Shown here: positions 43,871 to 51,617 of the stretch, one piece after another
Numbering within the stretch: the stretch's first letter is position 1
Layout of the letters: every line of letters begins with the position of its first letter
From: Paracoccus laeviglucosivorans
GTDB taxonomy: Bacteria > Pseudomonadota > Alphaproteobacteria > Rhodobacterales > Rhodobacteraceae
Assembly: GCF_900182695.1 (NCBI RefSeq)
Contig: NZ_FXTK01000016.1
Location: 1 to 64,000, forward strand
DNA: 64,000 nucleotides
Direction of reading: 5' to 3'
The notes under the pieces: generated by a model
What the model was told of the DNA's origin: nothing
The model's input: only the letters and a program-made list of their open reading frames with translations
The model's database searches: none
Program-made: the position numbers and the translations under genes

Positions 43871-44583
43871 GGCAGGATGCGGGCATCCCCCGCCGTCAAC
43901 CCGTCGACCATGCGGTCGAAACGCATATGCGCGATTGCCCGCCCGCCTGATTGGGTGAACAGGACGCCCGCCTCGCGCCCGTCGGGCAAAAGGATCGGCG
44001 TGCCGACCGGGGCCGCGCCGTCGATGCCCAACGTGACCAGCCCCTTTTTCAGCTCGGTCTTGTGCTTCATGCGGGCGGTGACTTCCTGCCCGACATAGCA
44101 GCCCTTGCGGAAATCGACGCCGTGCAGGCGCTCGAACCCGGCTTCAAGGATAAAGGTCTCGTTCGGGATCAGCTCGATCAGGCTTTCGGGGATGCAATGT
44201 TCGACCCGGATCGCGTCCCAATCGCTGCCGTCATCGCCGTCGCCGCCGTAAAGCCGCCACCCCAGCGCCTCGTGCCGGGGGTCTATGATCGCGGCGTCCG
44301 GCATGTCGCCGATACCGCGCGCCACGGTCAGGTCGTTGGCCTCGATCGTGACCTTGGAGCGCAGCTTATACATAGACAGCCGCCGCATCAGGTCATCGGC
44401 CAGCCGCGCATCCACGTCGATCAGCAGCCGCCCGCCATCCGGCACGACCAGAAAATCCGCCAGATACTTTCCCTGCGGCGTCAACAGCGCAGCCCAGGCG
44501 GGCAATTCGCCCACCTTGTTGGTGACCAGCCCCTGCAGGAATTCGACCCGATCCTCGCCCGAGACCGCCAGAATGCGCCGCAT
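43867..44583 (-). CDS. ygfZ: YgfZ/GcvT-type folate-binding Fe-S maintenance protein
   Basis: The 238-residue protein has an N-terminal GcvT-like fold (VEFLQGLVTNKV, LTPQGKYLADF) and the defining motif K-G-C-Y-x-G-Q-E (FRKGCYVGQEVTARMKH). YgfZ/IBA57 proteins help maintain certain Fe-S enzymes in a folate-dependent manner. The ATG at 44583 overlaps the upstream ABC exporter stop (ATGA). It is in an apparent three-gene unit: exporter, ygfZ, dinB. Confidence 0.92.
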   Translation of the reverse strand: MRRILAVSGEDRVEFLQGLVTNKVGELPAWAALLTPQGKYLADFLVVPDGGRLLIDVDARLADDLMRRLSMYKLRSKVTIEANDLTVARGIGDMPDAAIIDPRHEALGWRLYGGDGDDGSDWDAIRVEHCIPESLIELIPNETFILEAGFERLHGVDFRKGCYVGQEVTARMKHKTELKKGLVTLGIDGAAPVGTPILLPDGREAGVLFTQSGGRAIAHMRFDRMVDGLTAGDARILP

Positions 44584-46322
44584 CACTTCTCTCCGAATTG
44601 CAGTTTGACCAAGGCGGCATAGGCCCCGCCCTGTTCCATAAGCTGGTCATGGCTGCCTTCTTCGACAACCCGACCCGCCTCGATCACGACGATCTTGTCG
44701 GCCTGACGCACGGTGGACAGCCGGTGCGCGATGACCAGCGTGGTGCGGCCCACCGACAGCTCATCCAGCGCCTGCTGGACCAGACGTTCGGACTGGGCAT
44801 CAAGCGCACTGGTGGCCTCGTCCAGCAGCAGGATCGGGGCGTTGCGCAAGACGGCGCGGGCAATCGCCACGCGCTGACGCTGCCCGCCGGACAGGGCCGA
44901 GCCGCGCGGTCCGGCGGGGGTGTCCAGCCCTTGCGGCAGGTTGTCGGCGAAATCGGCGACATGGGCGGCGATGGTGGCCTGACGCAGGCGCGGCTCATCC
45001 TCGGGGTGGCCCAGCAGGATGTTTTCGCGCAGCGTTTCGTCAAACAGCGCGGCGTCCTGACTGACGGTGGAAAACTGGTCGCGCAGCACGGCAAGATCGT
45101 ATTCGCGCAGCGCCACGCCCCCCAGCGTGATCGCACCGCCTTCGGGATCGACCAGACGGGTCAGCAGGTTGAAGACCGTGGATTTTCCCGCCCCCGAAGG
45201 CCCGACCAGCGCCGTGGTCTGACCCGCCTGCGCGGTGAATGTCAGCCCGTTCAGCACCGGATGGCCGTCATAGGACATGCGGACATCCTCCAGCCGGATC
45301 GTGGTGTCCGGCGGCGGCGCGGTCCGCGGACCCGAGGCGATGCTGGGCCGCATGTCCAGAACCGAATAGATCCGCTCAAGACTGGCGGCGGCGATCTGCC
45401 ACGTCCCGGTCAGGCTGCCCAGACGGCGCAGGGGCTGAAAGGCCAGCGCCATCGCGGTAAAGAACGACATGAAATCGCCAACCGTGCGTTCGCCCGAGAT
45501 CACCTCGGCCCCGCCCAGCCACAGAACGCCCATGAAGCCCAGACCCGTCACCACATCGACCAACGCCGGCACGGTCGCACCGATGGCCGACATCTTGATC
45601 TGGCCCATGCGGATGCCTTCGACGATCTGGCCGAAACGGCCCGCCTGATATTCCTCCATCCGGTTCAGCTTGACAGCGTTGATGCCGTGCAGCACCTCAT
45701 CCAGCCGCGTCGCGCGCTGGCTGGCGCCCACGCGGTTCTGCCGCATCTTGCGCCGGATGTATCGCTGCACCAGCAGCGTCGGCACGATCAGCAGCGGCGC
45801 ACCGATCAGCGCGGTCAGCGTCCATTCGGGATCGACCGCGATGGCCACGCCAAACAGCGACACCAGCGACACGACGTCCCGCCCCGCCCCCGAGATGAAA
45901 GTGGACCACACCCCTTGGACGGCAATGGTGTCGCCCTGCACCCGCTCGATCATGGCGCCGGGCGGGTTCTTCTGAAAGAAATCGCCGTCCAGCGTCATCA
46001 CATGGCGCAGCATGTCGGTCTGCATCGTCGTCGAAACCGCCAGCGAAACCGAGGTCATCAGGCTGCGGTTGATGACGAATGTCGCCGCCCGCAGCAGGAA
46101 CAGCCCGAATATCGCACCACCGACCCACCAGATCGCATCACCGTCGCCGCCCACGAAGACCCGGTCGAACAGCGGCTTCAGCATCCAGCTCAGCAGCCCA
46201 AGGGTCGAGCCTTCAAGGATCAGGAAGAACAGCGCCAGCGTAATCCGCCCCCAGTAAGGATGCAGATAGTCCCGCCACATGCGTGAGAACAGATTGGCTG
46301 TTATCTGAAGTTTGTCTGCCAT
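44583..46322 (-). CDS. MsbA-type ABC exporter
   Basis: The ATG at 46322 gives 579 residues (MADKLQITANLFSRMWRDYL). Six membrane helices are followed by an ATPase with Walker [35 protein letters not shown] and AHRLSTV. FxxxPxGxxxxRVQGDT (residues about 110-125) matches the MsbA/lipid exporter pattern. It probably flips lipid A core or a related lipid across the inner membrane, but the cargo is inferred. A long in-frame extension upstream is not coding. Confidence 0.9.
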   Translation of the reverse strand: MADKLQITANLFSRMWRDYLHPYWGRITLALFFLILEGSTLGLLSWMLKPLFDRVFVGGDGDAIWWVGGAIFGLFLLRAATFVINRSLMTSVSLAVSTTMQTDMLRHVMTLDGDFFQKNPPGAMIERVQGDTIAVQGVWSTFISGAGRDVVSLVSLFGVAIAVDPEWTLTALIGAPLLIVPTLLVQRYIRRKMRQNRVGASQRATRLDEVLHGINAVKLNRMEEYQAGRFGQIVEGIRMGQIKMSAIGATVPALVDVVTGLGFMGVLWLGGAEVISGERTVGDFMSFFTAMALAFQPLRRLGSLTGTWQIAAASLERIYSVLDMRPSIASGPRTAPPPDTTIRLEDVRMSYDGHPVLNGLTFTAQAGQTTALVGPSGAGKSTVFNLLTRLVDPEGGAITLGGVALREYDLAVLRDQFSTVSQDAALFDETLRENILLGHPEDEPRLRQATIAAHVADFADNLPQGLDTPAGPRGSALSGGQRQRVAIARAVLRNAPILLLDEATSALDAQSERLVQQALDELSVGRTTLVIAHRLSTVRQADKIVVIEAGRVVEEGSHDQLMEQGGAYAALVKLQFGEK

Positions 46323-46448
46323 CGTCCCCTCGCGTCGTTCGGCCCAAGGGATAAGCCCGTCACGCCAGCAGGGCAAGCCGCGAGCAGCGTTGACGGGAAC
46401 GCGCGGCAGTCCTACCGATACGGGGTTCAAATCAAAAGGCACCCCGAC

Positions 46449-47621
46449 ATGAGCTTTGCCCAGGGCCGCGCCGTCGTCGCAATTCCCGGCCCCTCGCCCG
46501 TCCCGGATCGCGTGCTGCGCGCGATGCACCGCCCCTCTCCCGACATCTACGGCCCCGACCTTCTGGCGGAAAACCAGCACATGATCGCGCAGTTGAAACG
46601 TCTGGCGGGCACGACGGCGCATTGCGCGCCCTATATCGGCAACGGCCATGCGGCGTGGGAGGCGGCGAACGTCAACCTGTTCAACCGTGGCGAACGGGCG
46701 CTGGTCATCACCTCGGGGCATTTCGGACGCAGCTGGGCCGGATCGGCGCGGCCCCTGGGGATCGAGGTCGAGGAACTGGACTTCGGCACCCTCCCCCCGG
46801 ACCCGCAGCGCCTTGCCGACCGGCTGGCGCAGGACCGCGACCACGGCATCACCGCCGTGCTGGTCTGTCAGGTCGATACCGCCAGCTCGGCCCGCGCCGA
46901 CATCCCGGCACTCCGTGCCGCCATGGGCGACCATCCGGCGCTGTTCGGCGTCGATGCCATCGCATCGCTGGGCTGCGAGCCGCTGATGATGGACGAATGG
47001 GGCATCGACCTGCTGGTCTCGGCCAGTCAAAAGGGTCTGATGGTGCCGCCCGGTCTGGCGCTGGTCTGGTTCTCGGAAAGGGTGCGGGCGCGCGGACGCA
47101 GCACATTGGCCACCCCCTATTGGGACTGGCACCCCCGGACCGAGGCCGAACAGCTATGGCAATTCTGGGGCGGCACGCCTCCGGTCCAACACATCTTCGG
47201 CATGAATGCAGCGCTGGACCTGCTGCTGGACGAAGAAACCCTGCCCGTCGCATGGCGCCGCCACGAGGTTCTGGCACAAGCGACATGGGCCGCGCTTGAA
47301 ACATGGGGCAAGGACGGCAGCGGCATTGCGCCAATGGTTGCTGACCCGAAGGGTCGCGCACGTTCCGTCACCGCAGTCGCCATGCCCCGCGCGACGGAGC
47401 TGCGCCAATGGACCCAGCAGGTCGCCGGGGTGACCCTGGGCGTGGGCCTTGGCGCCGAAAATCCCGACGCGGCGCTGCGCATCGCGCATATGGGCCACGC
47501 CAACGCCCACCAACTGCTGGGCACGCTGGCGGTGATCGAAGCGGGCATGGACGCGCTTGGCATCCCCTATACGCCGGGCGGCACGGCAGCGGCGGCAAGG
47601 CTGATCGCACAATCGGCGTGA
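46449..47621 (+). CDS. Class V PLP aminotransferase (alanine/serine-glyoxylate type)
   Basis: The 390 residues begin MSFAQGRAVVAIPGPSPVPDRV. The PLP lysine is in SASQKGLMVPPGLALV, and VDAIASLGCEPLMMDEWGID precedes it with the usual Asp. YWDWHPRTEA and a C-terminal HMGHAN follow, the latter typical of alanine-glyoxylate aminotransferases. It transfers the amino group from serine or alanine to glyoxylate in relatives; the donor here is not certain. It is transcribed away from the MsbA-type gene and towards hmuV. Confidence 0.88.
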   Translation: MSFAQGRAVVAIPGPSPVPDRVLRAMHRPSPDIYGPDLLAENQHMIAQLKRLAGTTAHCAPYIGNGHAAWEAANVNLFNRGERALVITSGHFGRSWAGSARPLGIEVEELDFGTLPPDPQRLADRLAQDRDHGITAVLVCQVDTASSARADIPALRAAMGDHPALFGVDAIASLGCEPLMMDEWGIDLLVSASQKGLMVPPGLALVWFSERVRARGRSTLATPYWDWHPRTEAEQLWQFWGGTPPVQHIFGMNAALDLLLDEETLPVAWRRHEVLAQATWAALETWGKDGSGIAPMVADPKGRARSVTAVAMPRATELRQWTQQVAGVTLGVGLGAENPDAALRIAHMGHANAHQLLGTLAVIEAGMDALGIPYTPGGTAAAARLIAQSA

Positions 47622-47638
47622 TCCGCACCAATTGAACG

Positions 47639-47717
47639 CTCGCATGGGTATTTGAAGAACTAAGAAGTTCATGGGCTGTGCTCCGGGACTTCTTAGTTCC
47701 TTAAATACCCATGCGAG
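47639..47717. terminator. Long inverted repeat between convergent genes
   Basis: The arms 47639-47668 (CTCGCATGGGTATTTGAAGA…) and 47688-47717 pair over 30 bases with one G-U and one mismatch, around a 19-base loop. It lies between the aminotransferase gene (+) and hmuV (-), 18 and 20 bases from their stops, and probably ends both transcripts. A T-rich tract is not obvious, and the stem is much longer than a normal terminator. Confidence 0.7.
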
Positions 47718-47736
47718 ATTGCCACATTTTGCAGGT

Positions 47737-48510
47737 TCAAGCAGCGGCGTGCGGCAGAACCCAAATGCCCTCTTGTGGGACGGCGTTCACACGCAGGGCG
47801 CAGCCATATGCATTGGACAAAATGGCATCCGTCAGCACTTCGGGTGGTGTGCCTTGCGCAACCGCCTGCCCTTTTTGCATCAGGATCACCCGGTCGGCAT
47901 AGAGCGCGGTCAGGTTCAGGTCGTGCATCACCGCGACCACACCGCCGCCACGGCGCGCATATTCGGCGGCCAGCCGCATGACCGTGATCTGATGCGCGAT
48001 GTCGAGGCTGCTGACCGGCTCGTCCAGCATCAGCCAGCGTGGGCCGTTCGCATCCACCGGCTGCCAGACCTGCGCCAGCACGCGGGCCAGCTGCACGCGC
48101 TGTTGTTCGCCGCCGGACAGTTCCTGATAAAGCCGCCCGGAAAAGCCAGGCAGATCGACGGCGGAAAGTGCGGCGGGGACCAAGGCATCGGCGCGTTCGC
48201 CGCGTGCCTCAAGCCCGATGCGAACCACCTCGGTCACGGTGAAGGGGAAGGATAGGGCGGCGGATTGCGGCAGGACGCCGCGACGTTGGGCCAGCGCCTC
48301 GGGGGGCATAGCCGCGATGTCATGGCCGTTCAGGGTGACGAGGCGCTGGCAGGGCAGCTCTCCGGTCAAGGCCCGCATCAGCGTCGTCTTGCCCGAACCG
48401 TTCGGGCCCACGATGGCCGTCATTTGTCCCGGTCGCGCGACGACCGAGACGCCTTGCAGCACATGGGCGCGGCCCAGATGCACGTGGATGTTCTGGGCGA
48501 TCAGGCTCAT
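47737..48510 (-). CDS. hmuV: Haem ABC importer, ATPase HmuV
   Basis: The ATG at 48510 overlaps the hmuU stop (ATGA) and gives 257 residues, MSLIAQNIHVHLGRAHVLQ. Walker A is GPNGSGKTTL, the signature ELSGGEQQRVQLARVL and Walker B WLMLDEPVSSLD. The FecE/HmuV type of ATPase powers import of haem by HmuU. Confidence 0.93.
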   Translation of the reverse strand: MSLIAQNIHVHLGRAHVLQGVSVVARPGQMTAIVGPNGSGKTTLMRALTGELPCQRLVTLNGHDIAAMPPEALAQRRGVLPQSAALSFPFTVTEVVRIGLEARGERADALVPAALSAVDLPGFSGRLYQELSGGEQQRVQLARVLAQVWQPVDANGPRWLMLDEPVSSLDIAHQITVMRLAAEYARRGGGVVAVMHDLNLTALYADRVILMQKGQAVAQGTPPEVLTDAILSNAYGCALRVNAVPQEGIWVLPHAAA

Positions 48511-49571
48511 AGGTCCAGCACTCCGCGATTGCGCAGCAATATCCACAGAAAGAATGGCCCGCCAAAGATCGCGGTGACGATGCCGATGGGCAGTTCCGCC
48601 GGTGCGATGACCGTGCGGCTGACCATATCGGCCAGCAGCAGCATCACAGCCCCCAGCAGGCCTGCGTTGACCAGCAACCAGCGGTGATCCGGCCCGATGA
48701 CCAGCCGCAGCAGATGCGGCACCACGATTCCCACGAAGCCGATGCCGCCCGACACCGCAACACCTGCCCCGGTCGCGGCGGCGACCATCAGGATGGCACG
48801 GTTCTTGACGCGCTGGACGCGGATGCCGACATGGCCCGCCGCGGCCTCGCCCAGTGCCAGCGCGTTCAGCCCGCGCGCCAGCATGGGGGCAAAGGCCAGC
48901 GCCGCCAGCATGATCGGCGCGGCGGCCAGCAGTTTCGGCCAGTTCGCCCCGGCCAGCGATCCCAGCCCCCAGAAGGTCAGGTCGCGCAACTGCGCGTCAT
49001 TGGCCCGCAAGATGACCACGCCCGCCACCGCCGACATGATCGCGGCCAGCGCGATCCCCGCCAGAAGCATCGTCGCGACCGAGGTGCGGCCCCGCCGCGT
49101 CGCAATGCGATACAGCACCAGCGTCGTCAGCCAGCCGCCAAGGAAGGCCGCGACCGGGACCAGATACCAGCCCAGCAGACCCGCCACGGCAACAGGCAGC
49201 GTGCCGCCCAGCACGATGGCCAGGATAGCGCCCAGGCCCGCGCCCGCGCTGACGCCGACCAGCCCCGGATCAGCCAGCGGATTGCGGAATAGCCCCTGCA
49301 TCACCGCCCCGGATACCGCCAGCGATGCGCCGACGCAGATCCCCATCAGCACGCGCGGCAGGCGGATGTCCAGCAACACCACGCGGTCCTGCACCGCCAG
49401 TTCCCGCCCCGCCAGCAGGTCGCCGATGGCGCGCGGCAAGGATGTGCCCGATGCACCCCAGCCCAGCGACAGCGTCGCGACCAGCACCAGCAGCACCGAC
49501 AGGGCCAGCGCCATCCGGCGGGCGCGGTGGCTGCGGTCGCCTTCAAGGAAATCGGGGCTGATGGCCACCAT
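48507..49571 (-). CDS. hmuU: Haem ABC importer, permease HmuU
   Basis: The 354-residue FecCD-type permease has about ten membrane segments. DIRLPRVLMGICVGASLAVSGAVMQGLFRNPLADPGLVG is the conserved opening of this family, and GFVGIVVPHLLRL the C-terminal one. The ATG at 49571 overlaps the hmuT stop; a GTG one codon earlier is less likely. It forms the channel of HmuTUV in the inner membrane. Confidence 0.94.
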   Translation of the reverse strand: MVAISPDFLEGDRSHRARRMALALSVLLVLVATLSLGWGASGTSLPRAIGDLLAGRELAVQDRVVLLDIRLPRVLMGICVGASLAVSGAVMQGLFRNPLADPGLVGVSAGAGLGAILAIVLGGTLPVAVAGLLGWYLVPVAAFLGGWLTTLVLYRIATRRGRTSVATMLLAGIALAAIMSAVAGVVILRANDAQLRDLTFWGLGSLAGANWPKLLAAAPIMLAALAFAPMLARGLNALALGEAAAGHVGIRVQRVKNRAILMVAAATGAGVAVSGGIGFVGIVVPHLLRLVIGPDHRWLLVNAGLLGAVMLLLADMVSRTVIAPAELPIGIVTAIFGGPFFLWILLRNRGVLDL

Positions 49572-50440
49572 CACCGGCCTCCATAGACCAGATCATGCAG
49601 CTCAAGCGCCGCTTCTGGGGTGCGGGGGCCGAAGCCCAGAAGCTTCAGCCCGTCCATCATCACCAGCGCGCCGTCGCGCCCCGCCGGGGTCTGCGCCAGT
49701 GCGGGCATGGCCAGCGCCGCTTCTTTGGCCGAGGCATGGCCGCCCTGCGCATTCGCATCGGCCTGCGCATCGCCGCGCTGCATCATCAGGATCACGTCGG
49801 GCGCGGCGGCCACGATCGCCTCATCCGTCAGGGGCTTGTAGCCTTCGATGCCGGTCACGGCATTCTGCGCCCCCGCCAGCCGGATGATCCCGTCGGCCGA
49901 GGTATCGCTGCCCCCCGCCATCACCCGCCCGCCTTGCAGGGACAGCACGAACAGCACTTTTTTCGGCGTTCCGACCGACTTGGCGCGGGTTTCGGCATCG
50001 CTTAACTGCCCCGCCAGCTTGTCATGCAGCGCGCGGCCCTTGTCCTGCACGCCCAACGCCTCGGCCACCTCATCGACCTTGCGCAGAACGCCTGCGGTGT
50101 CATAGCCCTCGTCCACGGTGACATAGGGCAGACCCGCGGATTTCAGGACCGAGACCGCCTCGGGCGGGCCTGCGCCATCCTCGGCCAAAATCAGGTCGGG
50201 CGACACGGACAGCACGCCTTCGGGCGACAGCGCGCGCATATAGCCGACATCAGTCAGCGACAACGCCTCGGGCGGCCAGCTTGAGGTCTGGTCGCGGCCC
50301 ACCAGCCGGTCCTGTTCCCCCAGCGCATAGATGATTTCCGTGACCGAGCCGCCGATGGACAGCACACGCTGCGCATCGGGATAGCTTTCGGCATGGGCGG
50401 GCGCGGCGATCAGCGCGGCAAAAAGGACCAGCGCCCTCAT
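49571..50440 (-). CDS. hmuT: Periplasmic haem-binding protein HmuT
   Basis: The ATG at 50440 overlaps the hmuS stop and gives 289 residues with a signal peptide (MRALVLFAALIAAPAHA). The FepB/HmuT-type body has RVLSIGGSVTEIIYALGEQDRLVGRD and LILAEDGAGPPEAV. YDTAG-like and GYKPLTDEAIVAAAPDVILMM segments also fit. It binds haem in the periplasm and delivers it to HmuUV. Confidence 0.93.
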   Translation of the reverse strand: MRALVLFAALIAAPAHAESYPDAQRVLSIGGSVTEIIYALGEQDRLVGRDQTSSWPPEALSLTDVGYMRALSPEGVLSVSPDLILAEDGAGPPEAVSVLKSAGLPYVTVDEGYDTAGVLRKVDEVAEALGVQDKGRALHDKLAGQLSDAETRAKSVGTPKKVLFVLSLQGGRVMAGGSDTSADGIIRLAGAQNAVTGIEGYKPLTDEAIVAAAPDVILMMQRGDAQADANAQGGHASAKEAALAMPALAQTPAGRDGALVMMDGLKLLGFGPRTPEAALELHDLVYGGR

Positions 50441-51465
50441 GCCGCGGCCTCGGCCGGCGCGGGAAGGTCCGTGACCAGCGCCGCCCATTGATCCGCGTCA
50501 CCGCCCTTTTCAGGACGCAAGCCAAAGCATTGGAAGATCAGCGCGCCTTCGGCATCGAAGGCCTCGACGGAAATCGCCGGGCCGCGTTTGGTGGGCTTTT
50601 CGACGGCCCAGACCTCGGCCACATGGTCGCCGCGCAGATGCAGGTTGAAGCGGGGGTCCATGACATTCAGCCACGGCCCCATTGGCTGCAGCGTCTGGAA
50701 CCCGCCCGAATGGATTTCGATGCAGCCCTGATTGCCGACGAACATCATCACGCCTGCGCCTTGGGCATTCACCCGCTCCAGCAGCGCAGGCACGGCATCG
50801 ACCGACAAGGGCCGGACCCATGGCGCGCCGATGATGCGATAGGCGCCCAGACGGTTCATCTTCAGCCGCCGGATCAGGATGTTGAACTGATGCGTGTCGG
50901 TCATCTCGGCCCATTCGCGGCGCAGCGCGTCCAGACGCTCGGGCGCGGATTTCGGCCCCTCGACCGGCTCGCGCGGGGTAAATTCGGCACTGTCGGATTG
51001 ATCCGCGACCGCCAGATCGCGCTTCAGCGCCTCCCACGCCGCAAGGTCCGAGCCTTCGCGCAGATGCACCTTGTGGATCGCATCGCCTGCTGCGTCAAAG
51101 ACCTGAACGGAACGCCTGTCGCCCTTTTCGACCGCGAAGGCATGAACCCAGTGACGCGGGAACATCCGCATGTCGATTTCAGGGTCGGTCGTCATCGACG
51201 CATGTTCGCCATCGTGGAAATCGTTGTATGTCCCGACCTTCTCGATCACGCAGGAGCGGTTGCGGGTCAGGGCCATCACCTCGCCCAAGGCCTGCACCGC
51301 GGGGATCAGCTGTCCCGGCAGCGACTGGATCCGCGTCGCGCCGTGGCCGACATGGGCCGCAACCAGCGCGGCCTCGGGCACATCCAGACGCGCGGCAAGA
51401 TCAAAGGGGCGGGCAGTATCCTCGGCCTGAATGCGGCGCAGATCGGCGGGGGAGTGGTCGGTCAT
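50437..51465 (-). CDS. hmuS: Haem utilisation protein HmuS
   Basis: The 342 residues consist of two similar halves, as in the HmuS/HemS/ChuS family. MALTRNRSCVIEKVGTYNDF and the second-half FVGNQGCIEIHSGGFQ carry matching signatures. The proteins bind or degrade haem in the cytoplasm and release iron. It is the first gene of hmuSTUV, divergent from hmuR, with about 150 bases between them. Confidence 0.93.
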   Translation of the reverse strand: MTDHSPADLRRIQAEDTARPFDLAARLDVPEAALVAAHVGHGATRIQSLPGQLIPAVQALGEVMALTRNRSCVIEKVGTYNDFHDGEHASMTTDPEIDMRMFPRHWVHAFAVEKGDRRSVQVFDAAGDAIHKVHLREGSDLAAWEALKRDLAVADQSDSAEFTPREPVEGPKSAPERLDALRREWAEMTDTHQFNILIRRLKMNRLGAYRIIGAPWVRPLSVDAVPALLERVNAQGAGVMMFVGNQGCIEIHSGGFQTLQPMGPWLNVMDPRFNLHLRGDHVAEVWAVEKPTKRGPAISVEAFDAEGALIFQCFGLRPEKGGDADQWAALVTDLPAPAEAAA

Positions 51466-51528
51466 CGTAAGGGCCTTGCTTTGCTGGGAAACACCTCTGG
51501 CAAATGGCTGGGGGCGTTGAATGAATCA

Positions 51529-51551
51529 TTGACAGATTTAGTCAGAATACT
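51529..51551 (+). promoter_or_regulatory. hmuR promoter with iron-box-like dyad
   Basis: TTGACA (51529-51534) is a perfect -35; TAACGC lies 17 bases on, a weak -10. Overlapping the -35 is TGA-N9-TCA (51530-51544), within TGACAGATTTAGTCA, which matches the published RirA iron-responsive operator pattern. AATGAATCATT just upstream is a second small palindrome. The site would also reach the hmuS side. Iron control is inferred. Confidence 0.5.
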
Positions 51552-51617
51552 TAACGCGGCGCAAGATGCGAGCCCCGAAGCCAGCCCGACCCACCAACAA
51601 GAAGAATTCGGGGACAT

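Noticed and set aside
46323..47132. In-frame extension of the MsbA-type gene upstream of 46322
   Set aside because: The extension overlaps the divergent aminotransferase gene and reads like a shadow; the exporter family starts at the ATG at 46322.
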